Source: CAYNNP01 sp964398215
GTDB taxonomy: Bacteria; Planctomycetota; Planctomycetia; Pirellulales; Pirellulaceae
Direction of reading: 5' to 3'
DNA: 24,549 nt
Assembly (NCBI GenBank): GCA_964398215.1
Contig: CAYNNP010000075.1
Span: forward strand, 1-24,549
Numbering within the stretch: the first letter of the stretch is position 1; each line of letters starts with the position of its first letter. The translations under genes and the position numbers were made by a program. The notes under the pieces were generated by a model. The model was not told where the DNA came from. It made no database searches and saw only the letters and a list, made by a program, of their open reading frames with translations. Of this stretch, positions 15,442 through 23,062 are shown in pieces.

Positions 15442-15518
15442 GATTCTATTTCTCCGATGGGCTGCCTGATTCGCCGATGTGCGATAGGCAACACTTGGGC
15501 TCGTTGTTGTGTTGGGGT

Positions 15519-16463
15519 TTATTCGTCTTCTTCGTCGAAGCCAGCTTTGGGTTTCTTGATCATGTCATCAGCACCCTTGATGCTGGAGCTGTTGTCGAAA
15601 ACGCTTTCCTTTGGTTTTCGTGGTCGTTTGTTGAACAACGAAATTCCACGGACATCTTTCAAGAATTCCCACATCGAAGCGGGACGATCATCTGGTTTTT
15701 TTGCCATCATCGATTTGATGATGTTCGCAAAATCTTTAGAGATATTGTTGTTGTAGCTAATCGGGCTTGGGATAGACGAATTCAAATGTCGGTTCAGCAA
15801 ATCGTTTGGCGTGTCACCAGTGTAAGGAGGCTTGCCTGTGCACAACTCAAAAAGGACACAACCATACGCATAGACATCGGTTCTTTCATCGCAAACTTTT
15901 CTGCGAATCTGTTCGGGAGCCATGTAGCTGCGTGTGCCTCTGGCTACTTTGGAGCTGTGAAGCATTTTCCTCAGGCCAGTTTTTTTCCTTTCTGTGATCG
16001 TAAAGTCGATCAGCTTTACAACGCCTTCACTACTGAGCAAGAAGTTGTCGGGTTTGACATCCAAGTGAACCCAATTCCGAGTGTGCATGTAGTACAGGCC
16101 TTCACCGGCTTGTTCCACAATTTTGTCCAGCATGTAAGCGACAGACTCTGGCCCTTGCCGTAGCGCCTGTTTCATATTCAGTTCGCTAAACAGTTCCATC
16201 ACTAGAAACGGGACGCCACTTTCAACCCGATGTTCCTTAACTTTGATAATCCTAGGACTATTGTTCAGGTCATTTGCGACGTTGAATTCATGCTTCAGTG
16301 ACGCGATCTCGTGTTTGTCCGAACGAGCTTGTTTTCGCAGCAGTTTGATGGCGTAACGTTTTTGGGTGTTTTCTTCGATTGCTTCCCATACTTCGCAGGT
16401 AGTCCCAAATCGGATTGGTCGAGCCAATCTGTAGGGTCCGAGGAAGTCGCGAGTTTTGCTCAT
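15519..16463 (-). CDS. Cytoplasmic Ser/Thr protein kinase with altered glycine loop and DFT motif
   Basis: A 314-residue protein with an almost complete bacterial Hanks-type kinase domain and no membrane segment or sensor domain. Seen are the ATP-anchoring K40 in YAIKLL, a candidate helix-C Glu (E59), catalytic HLDVKPDN (D135, N140), and the activation segment ending MAPEQ. YAYGCVLFELCTGKPPY follows. Two signatures deviate: the glycine-rich loop reads IRFGTTCEV instead of GxGxxG, and DFG reads DFT (D153-T155). It is probably still metal- and ATP-binding, but activity may be unusual. The C terminus is a basic linker ending in an acidic DEEDE tail. It sits between a glycosyltransferase gene and accA, all on one strand. 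Confidence 0.87.
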   Translation of the reverse strand: MSKTRDFLGPYRLARPIRFGTTCEVWEAIEENTQKRYAIKLLRKQARSDKHEIASLKHEFNVANDLNNSPRIIKVKEHRVESGVPFLVMELFSELNMKQALRQGPESVAYMLDKIVEQAGEGLYYMHTRNWVHLDVKPDNFLLSSEGVVKLIDFTITERKKTGLRKMLHSSKVARGTRSYMAPEQIRRKVCDERTDVYAYGCVLFELCTGKPPYTGDTPNDLLNRHLNSSIPSPISYNNNISKDFANIIKSMMAKKPDDRPASMWEFLKDVRGISLFNKRPRKPKESVFDNSSSIKGADDMIKKPKAGFDEEDE

Positions 16464-16583
16464 GGGATTCTGGCGGTTCTGAGAGAAGCAGGAACAGGTA
16501 AAGTTACCCTTCGTTCAACATCATGGTCGGTGATGGAACTCGCCTGTGCAAGACGCAGATGCCCGCAATCTACACATTGGACG

Positions 16584-17744
16584 CTAGTTTTTTGCCATTA
16601 CATGTTTGTAAAGTTGTCGAACTTCCCTTGTCATGTTTTGGTGGCGAAACTGCTCCGTAAAACGGGACTGCCCTTCCCTTCCCAATTTGTCGCGTAGCGC
16701 AGAATCTTGGGCCAGTTTGGTCAATGCAATGCTCAGGCCATTGATGTCGCGTGGCGGTATCAGGAACCCCGTTTCGTTAGTGATTGTGACTTCCCGAGCT
16801 CCATCGACGTCGTAGCTAACCACTGGAATGCCCGAAATGAGTGCTTGCGGCAATGCACGGGCGAGCCCCTCTCGGAAGGATGTGTGAACCAGGGCGTCCA
16901 TCGCGCCAATCAGTTTTGGCACTTCGCTGGGAGGAACGAGTCCCGTGAAAATAAAGTTGTCCTTCAGGCCAAGTTCTTGAATCTGGCTTTGCAAGTCATC
17001 TTTCAGAATCCCATCGCCGACCAGCATGAATCGAACTTGAGGACATGCTGCGATGACGCTTTGCGCCGCACTTATCAGGTCTTCGTGTCCTTTCAGGTGA
17101 AACAGCCTTGCGATTTTTCCAATCACGACATCGTCCGGTCGAATGCCATACTTGTCGCGAATCTGCTGACGGTGTTGGTTTGCATCTGTAAAGGGAACAA
17201 CATCCATTCCGCTATAAATCGTTTTGAACTTTTCACGAGGTGCGACTTTGGCATCAACCATCAGGTCGGTCATCGCATCGGCAACTGAAATCAGTTTGTG
17301 GCATCGTTTGGCTGCCCATCTTTCGCAGCGCCGAAAGAAGTCGCGCGCGAGTGCTGGTTGATAGGGGTGAAACGGGGCGCCGTGAACGGTATGGATGACG
17401 GCGGGGACGCCTAGTTTCCAAGCACAGTGTCGGCCGAGCAGTCCGCCTTTCGCGCTGTGCGTGTGAACCACATCCGGTTGAAATTCCTTCAACGCTTGGG
17501 TGATTTCGCGTTTGGCATTCCAGTCGTTCAGTGGATGGATGGCCCGCCGCAGCGAATCGATCTTTTTAACCGGCAAGTCCCCTGCCCTGCCCTGATCCAG
17601 CAAGTCACCTTCGGGTCCAAGAGCTGGGCCAGTGATCAGGAGCACGTCATCATTGTGTTCCTGGATCAGATCGAGGCAATTGTAGAGTGTGTTTTCTTGG
17701 GCGCCACCGATGATCATTCGTGTAATGATATGGGCGATCCGCAC
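16584..17744 (-). CDS. GT4 family glycosyltransferase (GT-B fold)
   Basis: A 386-residue nucleotide-sugar glycosyltransferase of the GT4 family, probably making a surface polysaccharide or glycolipid; donor and acceptor cannot be told. The N-terminal Rossmann domain starts RIAHIITRMIIGGAQEN and includes VVHTHSAKGGLLGR and TVHGAPFHPY. The C-terminal domain has GKIARLFHLKGHEDLI, FMLVGDGILKDDL, FTGLVPPSEVPKL and FREGLARALPQALISGIPVV. The canonical E-x7-E of GT4 enzymes appears as E292-x7-Q300. Residues 51-55 (QGRAG) are encoded by a perfect (CAGGG)3 repeat and look like an insertion. Translation starts at GTG. A terminator upstream separates it from the sigma factor gene. Confidence 0.88.
   Translation of the reverse strand: MRIAHIITRMIIGGAQENTLYNCLDLIQEHNDDVLLITGPALGPEGDLLDQGRAGDLPVKKIDSLRRAIHPLNDWNAKREITQALKEFQPDVVHTHSAKGGLLGRHCAWKLGVPAVIHTVHGAPFHPYQPALARDFFRRCERWAAKRCHKLISVADAMTDLMVDAKVAPREKFKTIYSGMDVVPFTDANQHRQQIRDKYGIRPDDVVIGKIARLFHLKGHEDLISAAQSVIAACPQVRFMLVGDGILKDDLQSQIQELGLKDNFIFTGLVPPSEVPKLIGAMDALVHTSFREGLARALPQALISGIPVVSYDVDGAREVTITNETGFLIPPRDINGLSIALTKLAQDSALRDKLGREGQSRFTEQFRHQNMTREVRQLYKHVMAKN
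17580..17594 (-). repeat. In-frame (CAGGG)3 micro-repeat encoding QGRAG
   Basis: Three perfect CAGGG units on the minus strand, read as CAG GGC AGG GCA GGG within the glycosyltransferase gene. The identical 15-mer, in the identical frame, is present at 22474-22488. Confidence 0.9.
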
Positions 17745-17776
17745 TGTCTGGCCTGGTGGTTAGGTGTCGTTGGTCC

Positions 17777-17807
17777 AATAAAAAACGGTGACCGTATGGC
17801 CACCGTT
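17777..17807 (-). terminator. Intrinsic terminator of the sigma factor gene
   Basis: On the minus strand, AACGGTG (17807-17801) pairs with CACCGTT (17790-17784). Two extra G-C pairs close a 4-nt loop after one mismatch, and TTTTTTATT follows. It lies 29 bp after the sigma factor stop and before the glycosyltransferase start, so it ends the flagellar transcription unit. Confidence 0.85.
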
Positions 17808-17835
17808 CTAGGATAACAGTTTTGCGATCGTTCGA

Positions 17836-18633
17836 TCAGCTGCCGAATTCGACTCTGCGGCGACCGAGTTGCATTTGCAAGCGGTTTACGATCGAAGTGT
17901 GCATCTGACTGACGCGTGATTCTGAAAGATTCAGGGTCGCTCCGATCTCTTTCATTGTCAGTTCTTCGTAGTAATACAGAATGATGATCAATCGCTCGTT
18001 GCGATTCAGCCCTTTGGTCACCAATCGCATCAAGTCATTTTTTTGGACACGACGTGTGGGGTCTTCGCCCTTCTTGTCTTCCAAGATGTCGATTTCGCGA
18101 ACATCTTTGTAGCTGTCCGTTTCGTACCACTTTTTATTCAGTGAAACGACACCGACGGCATTCGCATCGGATTGCATCTTTTCCAGTTCTTTGACTGGTA
18201 ATTCCATGAGTGCAGCAAGTTCGTGCACTGTTGGCGGACGGCCGTGTTCGGTTTCCAGTTTCTTGCGAGCAGCGGTAAGTTTGCTGGCTTTGCTTCGCAC
18301 CAATCGTGGAACCCAGTCCATCGTGCGAAGTTCATCTAGCATAGCACCACGAATTCGAGGGACGCAGTAGGTCTCGAATTTGACACCACGTTCCAAGTCA
18401 TAGGCGTCGATGGCGTCCATCAACCCAAAGATGCCTGCACTGATCAAATCGTCCAGTTCGACTCCGTCGGGCAATCGCTGCCAGATTCTTTCGCCGTTGT
18501 AGCGAACGAGAGGCATGTAGCGTTCAACCAATCGGTTGCGAAGCATTTCGTAATCAGGTGCATCCTTGCTTGTGCTCTTAATGGTTTTCCAAACTTCAAG
18601 AATACCGTCATCAGTTGAGACTGCAGCTGCCAT
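17836..18633 (-). CDS. fliA: FliA/WhiG-type RNA polymerase sigma factor (sigma-28)
   Basis: A 265-residue sigma-70 family factor of the FliA/WhiG group, which directs RNA polymerase to late flagellar and chemotaxis promoters. Region 2 reads LVRYNGERIWQRLPDGVELDDL, then AGIFGLMDAIDAYDLERGVK and FETYCVPRIRGAMLDELR. The group-specific DWVPRLVRSK follows. Region 3 has GRPPTVHELAALMELPVKE, and the C-terminal helix-turn-helix (region 4) is LTMKEIGATLNLSESRVSQMH. The ATG has an excellent GGAGG site (18639-18643) with 5-nt spacing. It lies downstream of flhA and flhF on the same strand, with a 334-bp gap holding palindromes, and is followed by an intrinsic terminator. FliA fits the context better than WhiG. 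Confidence 0.93.
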   Translation of the reverse strand: MAAAVSTDDGILEVWKTIKSTSKDAPDYEMLRNRLVERYMPLVRYNGERIWQRLPDGVELDDLISAGIFGLMDAIDAYDLERGVKFETYCVPRIRGAMLDELRTMDWVPRLVRSKASKLTAARKKLETEHGRPPTVHELAALMELPVKELEKMQSDANAVGVVSLNKKWYETDSYKDVREIDILEDKKGEDPTRRVQKNDLMRLVTKGLNRNERLIIILYYYEELTMKEIGATLNLSESRVSQMHTSIVNRLQMQLGRRRVEFGS

Positions 18634-18967
18634 TCAATCCTCCGTGAACTAAATCAATTCGCAGCTAATCGCTACGAATTTGTTTGCTCTTTCGAGCTAC
18701 TACCAAGTGCGTCATGCAACCTGGTTGCGTGGCGGTTGGTTGAAGTATTCCAACTACCATGCATCGTTTGACAAGCTGACAACCATGTCATACCTGTCGA
18801 ACGCAAAAATGATTACTTCAATTGAAAAACAGAGGCCAACCCTGTCTTTCGTAGTTGAACTAGTCCGAAACTTTCCAAAATGAGCTCAAGGCGTTTTTGG
18901 TTGTTGCGGTCTAACTCATTTCTTGTATCGGTAAAATGTTGTGCGGTTCATTAACGGTTTTTTTACT
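18634..18967. promoter_or_regulatory. 334-bp leader region of the sigma factor gene with two palindromes
   Basis: No gene is supported here: the short plus-strand frame 18680-18883 has no recognisable features, and flhG, often found at this place, is absent. Two dyads stand out. AATTCGCAGC...GCTACGAATT spans 18656-18680 with one mismatch and a 5-nt loop, and begins 12 bp upstream of the ribosome binding site. CATGCAACC-T-GGTTGCGTG spans 18713-18731 with one mismatch. They could be operators, or the first could be an RNA hairpin near the translation start. Confidence 0.55.
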
Positions 18968-20074
18968 TTATGCCGCATCAATTTGTTGCATTGCGACAGG
19001 GGTTGAAAACAGTCGGGAAACCATGTGTTCGACGTTAGCGATTGCGATGTCTTCAGGCACCTGCTGCCCGTGTGTCAGATAACTGACAGGCAAGCCGGGA
19101 AAGGTATCCGAAGACGTGATCGCTGAAAGGACGCCTGCGATCAACGGGCTTTCATCCAATTTGGTGAGGATGGCTGCCGTCGGCCGCGCCAACGCAAAAC
19201 CATCCAAGATGGACTTGGCGACTGGAGCGTTGCTAGTGGCGCTAAGGACTAAGTGTGTTTCGTCAGGTTGAGCTTCGTTTAGCAAGTCAACCAACTGTTC
19301 GATTCTGGCGTCGCTGCGAGGGCTGCGACCAGCGGTGTCAATCAAAACCAAGTCGACATCGCCCAAGCGGTTGAGTGCCGCCTGCATTTGTTTGGGTTCT
19401 TCCACGACTTGCATTGGCAAATCCATGATTTCCGCATAGGCCTTCAATTGCTCGACCGCTGCGATTCGGTACGTGTCGATCGTCAGCAGTCCGACACGAC
19501 GTTTGGTATCGATGCGAAAGCCAGCGGCTAATTTTGCCACCGTTGTTGTCTTGCCGACGCCGGTTGGACCAACAAGTGCTACTATCTGGCGGTCACCAGG
19601 CTGTGTACGAATGGGCCCTGCGATTTGAATTTCGCGAGCAACTGAACGCTGCAAATGGTCGGACCATCGTGGTTCTGTCATGGTGTCGACGCTGGCGGCA
19701 AAGCTAGCAGTCGCTTGCAGCCATCTTGAAACTGACGTTGGGGTTGCACCCTGCGCTAGCAAGGCGCGGCGGAACGGTTCGAGCGCTGGTTCTAGTTCAG
19801 CGACTCGGTTTTTTGGCACCACTCTTGATGCGTCACCGGAAGTGGCATTGTCGTTGCCATCGATACCATCAGCGAATTGCAAAACGATTGCTTCGTTTTC
19901 ATTGCCTGCGTCGTTGACCCGTGCCGTGACTTCGACAGATGTCCTGCCAAGCCATCCCATCCAGCCATCTCGGACTTGGCGGGTTTGCAACACGGAGGCA
20001 TCACTGCCCATCGTCCGCCGGATTTCCTCCAACGCGGCTTGCAAATTATCGGCTCGGAATTTTTGGGTGGGCAT
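18968..20074 (-). CDS. flhF: Flagellar biosynthesis SRP-type GTPase FlhF
   Basis: FlhF is an SRP-family GTPase that sets flagellum position and number at the cell pole or membrane. The 368-residue protein begins with the B domain (MPTQKFRADNLQAALEEI), passes through a linker and an N domain (about residues 90-155), and ends in the G domain. That domain has the P-loop GPTGVGKTT (169-177), DTYRIAAVEQLKAYAE, the switch DTAGRSPRSD and the guanine-specificity TKLDES. It lies 45 bp after flhA and upstream of the sigma factor gene. FlhG, its usual ATPase partner and GTPase activator, is not encoded in the window. There is no strong ribosome binding site upstream. Confidence 0.95.
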   Translation of the reverse strand: MPTQKFRADNLQAALEEIRRTMGSDASVLQTRQVRDGWMGWLGRTSVEVTARVNDAGNENEAIVLQFADGIDGNDNATSGDASRVVPKNRVAELEPALEPFRRALLAQGATPTSVSRWLQATASFAASVDTMTEPRWSDHLQRSVAREIQIAGPIRTQPGDRQIVALVGPTGVGKTTTVAKLAAGFRIDTKRRVGLLTIDTYRIAAVEQLKAYAEIMDLPMQVVEEPKQMQAALNRLGDVDLVLIDTAGRSPRSDARIEQLVDLLNEAQPDETHLVLSATSNAPVAKSILDGFALARPTAAILTKLDESPLIAGVLSAITSSDTFPGLPVSYLTHGQQVPEDIAIANVEHMVSRLFSTPVAMQQIDAA

Positions 20075-20119
20075 CTATTTCAGTGGTGGGAAAAAATGCG
20101 ATCCTTGATTTCGTTACCG

Positions 20120-22201
20120 CTATGCGGACATTGCGGGTTGGTATTCGACTGTCTGTACAACACCATGAGCTTGGATCTTTGTATCTCGAGTTACCTCTCG
20201 ATAGGAAAGAATCTTTAGCCAAGGCATTGTTGGTTCAGTCATCTGCCTAACGACACTTCGTAGGCCGGCACTTACCAACACGACGGGAGGATATCCTTCC
20301 GCCACGAGTTTCTTAGCTGCTTCTTGAATTCGTTTGCAAGTGCTGTCTCGCCATTCTGGATTGAATTGGCTGATAAGATTTGTTTCAGCGTGTTCCACGT
20401 TTGCCGATAGGTTTTGCTCGATCGCCGGATCCAGCGTTAGCACGTGTAAAACCCCTGCCTCGTCACGAAAACGCGATGAAATGGTCCGCGCGAGTTTCTG
20501 TCGAACGAGTTCACAACGCTCCGCCGAATTGTTGGTGTGTGATGCAACGTCAGTCAGCGTTTCCATGATTGCTGCTAACTGACGGATTGGGATGTCTTCG
20601 CGTAGTAGTTGCTGGAGAACGCTGCGCAGGTGATTCAAGGACATGATTTCTGGGATCAGTGCGTCGACGATCACAGGCGTTGTTGCGCTCAATTCGTCCA
20701 CCAAGTGTTTGGTCGCGTCTTGAGTCAATAGTTCGTCGGCATGGCGACGTGAAACTTCCTCGAGCTGCGAAATCACGACATCAACGGGTGAGTAGATTTG
20801 GTAGCCGAATATGGCGGCTTGTTCCGCAGCGTCTTGGGCAATCCAATACGCTGGTAGCCCGTAGGGAGTGTCGCCCGCTGGTGACCCTGAAATGGTTCCT
20901 GTTGTACGTCCTGCATCGACTGCCAAAATTTGGTCCGGGCGAACGATGGCTTTAGCAATCCGATTGCCTGAAAGGCGAATCTCGTATTCGAGTGGTCCAA
21001 GTTTCACGTCGTCGTGCACACGGACTTTGGGCAGAACGATTCCGATGTCAGCAGCCAACGAGTTGCGAGTGTCTGCGATCCGTTGCATCAAGTGACCACC
21101 GCGTTCGGGATCTGCAAGCCCCAACAAGCCTAAACCGATGGAAAGCTCCATTGGGTCAACCAATAGGAAGTCTTCAACGCGGCGAACGGTCGGAGCATCT
21201 TGGTTCGCCTGTTCAGTTTCCAGACGTGTTTTTTCTTTGTGAGCTTCCTGTTTGTTCAATGAAATCGACAATCCAATGCAGCCAATCCCAAGGACAGCCA
21301 AGGGAATCGTCGGCAAATCGGTCCCGATCAGTAACAACAGGAAACATCCCGCGATGATCAGTGCACGTGAATCACCGAAAAGCTGTTGTAGAAACTGTGT
21401 CGGCAGATTTGTCTTTTCCGAACTGCGTGTGACCAGCAAGCCGACGGATAGTGAGATCAACAATGCTGGGACTTGGCTAGCGAGTCCGTCTCCAACAGTC
21501 AGTTTTGTGAACACATTCGCTGCTTCGCCGACAGGCATGCCCGACTGAACGACACCGATATAAAGCCCACCAATGATGTTGACCGCGGTGATTGCAATTC
21601 CGGCGATCGCGTCGCCACGAACATATTTGCTAGCTCCGTCCATCGCACCATAAAAGTCTGCTTGGGCGCGAACATCGGCGCGACGCGATTGGGCTTCTTT
21701 TTCATCGATTAAGCCAGCGTTTAGGTCAGCGTCAATCGCCATTTGGCGTCCCGGAAGTCCGTCCAGCGCAAATCGCGCGGCGACTTCACTGATTCGCGCC
21801 GATCCTTTGGTGATAACCACAAACTGCACCAGCATGATGATCGCAAAAATGATCAGTCCAACAGCGATCTGATCACCGGCAACGAACTCACCGAATGCTT
21901 GGATGACACCACCCGCGGCAGACATGCCTTGTTGGTCCGCGCCTGTTAGGATCAAACGTGTGGTCGCAATGTTTAAGACCAGTCGACCCAGTGTGGTGGC
22001 CAGAAGTAATGCTGGGAAAACGCTGAATTCCAGCGGTGTTTTGACTTGGATTGTCGTAAGCAAAACGATCACGCTAATCGTGATGTTGCAGGCCAACAAA
22101 ACATCCATCCACGCAGGTGGAAGTGGCACAATGATCACCAGCAAGCATGCGATGATCGCAATTGGCAGGATCAAGTCACGGTATCGCAGCAATGCTTGCA
22201 C
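20120..22201 (-). CDS. flhA: Flagellar type III export gate protein FlhA
   Basis: FlhA forms the nonameric ring of the flagellar type III export gate and docks chaperone-substrate complexes. The 693-residue length is normal. The N-terminal half is a multi-span membrane domain, including LILPIAIIACLLVIIVPLP and GLIIFAIIMLVQFVVITKGS. The FHIPEP-type conserved loop reads SARISEVAARFALDGLPGRQMAIDADLNAG (residues about 144-173). The soluble C-terminal domain has ELSIGLGLLGLADPERGG, EYEIRLSGNRIA, TTPVIVDALIPEIMSLNHLRSVLQQLLREDIPIR and a final helical region. It is the first visible gene of the flagellar block; flhB and basal-body genes are not in the window. Confidence 0.97.
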   Translation of the reverse strand: MQALLRYRDLILPIAIIACLLVIIVPLPPAWMDVLLACNITISVIVLLTTIQVKTPLEFSVFPALLLATTLGRLVLNIATTRLILTGADQQGMSAAGGVIQAFGEFVAGDQIAVGLIIFAIIMLVQFVVITKGSARISEVAARFALDGLPGRQMAIDADLNAGLIDEKEAQSRRADVRAQADFYGAMDGASKYVRGDAIAGIAITAVNIIGGLYIGVVQSGMPVGEAANVFTKLTVGDGLASQVPALLISLSVGLLVTRSSEKTNLPTQFLQQLFGDSRALIIAGCFLLLLIGTDLPTIPLAVLGIGCIGLSISLNKQEAHKEKTRLETEQANQDAPTVRRVEDFLLVDPMELSIGLGLLGLADPERGGHLMQRIADTRNSLAADIGIVLPKVRVHDDVKLGPLEYEIRLSGNRIAKAIVRPDQILAVDAGRTTGTISGSPAGDTPYGLPAYWIAQDAAEQAAIFGYQIYSPVDVVISQLEEVSRRHADELLTQDATKHLVDELSATTPVIVDALIPEIMSLNHLRSVLQQLLREDIPIRQLAAIMETLTDVASHTNNSAERCELVRQKLARTISSRFRDEAGVLHVLTLDPAIEQNLSANVEHAETNLISQFNPEWRDSTCKRIQEAAKKLVAEGYPPVVLVSAGLRSVVRQMTEPTMPWLKILSYREVTRDTKIQAHGVVQTVEYQPAMSA

Positions 22202-22422
22202 CTGCGGATTTCCTTCGTATGCGCATCATGTGGTTGGTAGGCGCGGAAGGTACCGAATTGTTGGGTCTGTTTTCTAGACCAGCCTGAAGGCGTGCCAGAC
22301 GACTGGATTGAGTTTCATACTGTTTCACATCACGGGATCAATGATCAGTCGATGCGAATTCAGGATGAATCGTCAGCTCGCCCTGCGATTTGTGCCGCTC
22401 GCAAAGTGGATGGCATTGGGCG

Positions 22423-22929
22423 TTAGCGAGGTATCGCCGTTTGCCGATGGAGGTCATGATTTTTTATTTGCCGCCCTGCCCTGCCCTGCGATTCGGTTGC
22501 TAGTAGTCGCGGAATCAGTTGTTCGCGCAGGTTGGCAACCAGGTAATCTTCACGTTCGCGTATTTGCAAAACGAGGATACCTGCGGCGACCAGTGCATGC
22601 GATATGAACCGATCTGTGGCCTCTTGGTCTTTGCCCAGAAATTGAACAACGGCTAGCGGACGCATGGTTATTGGTTCACACACCAAGAAATCAACACATT
22701 TGCGATCCATCAAAATCGCATCGCCAATGTCTTGTGGTGCGACTTTTAGAAAGTGCGAGAGTCGAATTCCAGGCAGCACATTGGCATCGCCTCGCGTTGC
22801 TTCGGTGAGAGCCGCATAAAGCTTCGCCAGCTTTGGATCCATCATGGATTCGCGTAGCCGCACCTTTGGCGGTGAGATTGGCTCTTCGACCGACTTCTGT
22901 CGCTGGTCGGTGCGCCCCCAAAACTTCAT
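22423..22929 (-). CDS. DUF2726 domain protein
   Basis: A 168-residue protein with one DUF2726 domain (about residues 35-143), a small family related to restriction-endonuclease-like folds whose function is not established. Visible blocks are LYAALTEATRGDANVLPGIRLSHFL, KCVDFLVCEPITMRPLAVVQFLG, and HALVAAGILVLQIREREDYLVANL, the typical strand order for this family. The N terminus is a polar linker with no signal peptide. The last 21 residues extend beyond the domain and start with QGRAG, encoded by (CAGGG)3. The ATG has AAGGA six bases upstream. The gene lies 133 bp after the sulfatase gene and 221 bp before flhA, all on the minus strand. Confidence 0.72.
   Translation of the reverse strand: MKFWGRTDQRQKSVEEPISPPKVRLRESMMDPKLAKLYAALTEATRGDANVLPGIRLSHFLKVAPQDIGDAILMDRKCVDFLVCEPITMRPLAVVQFLGKDQEATDRFISHALVAAGILVLQIREREDYLVANLREQLIPRLLATESQGRAGRQIKNHDLHRQTAIPR
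22474..22488 (-). repeat. In-frame (CAGGG)3 micro-repeat encoding QGRAG, second copy
   Basis: The same perfect 15-mer and reading frame as at 17580-17594, here as residues 148-152 just past the DUF2726 domain. Confidence 0.9.
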
Positions 22930-23062
22930 CTGGATCCTTCACTGCTGGAATTGAAACGCTGGCTTTAACTGAGGCTCACAATATAGCGTTTGTCTTCACT
23001 TGTGCAGGTCCGGTATCGCTAGTTTTTAAATCAATCGGATTCTCGACTGGTACAAGTGTCAA

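Noticed and set aside
15132..16163. 343-codon plus-strand frame opposite accA and the kinase gene
   Set aside because: It spans two well-supported genes on the other strand. Its translation is a codon-bias shadow without motifs.
18680..18883. 67-codon plus-strand frame opposite the sigma factor leader
   Set aside because: No recognisable features, antisense to the flagellar unit, and it spans the dyad at 18713-18731.
22291..22297. TGGCACG on the minus strand upstream of flhA, like a sigma-54 -24 box
   Set aside because: The -12 element (TTGC) is missing at the required spacing.
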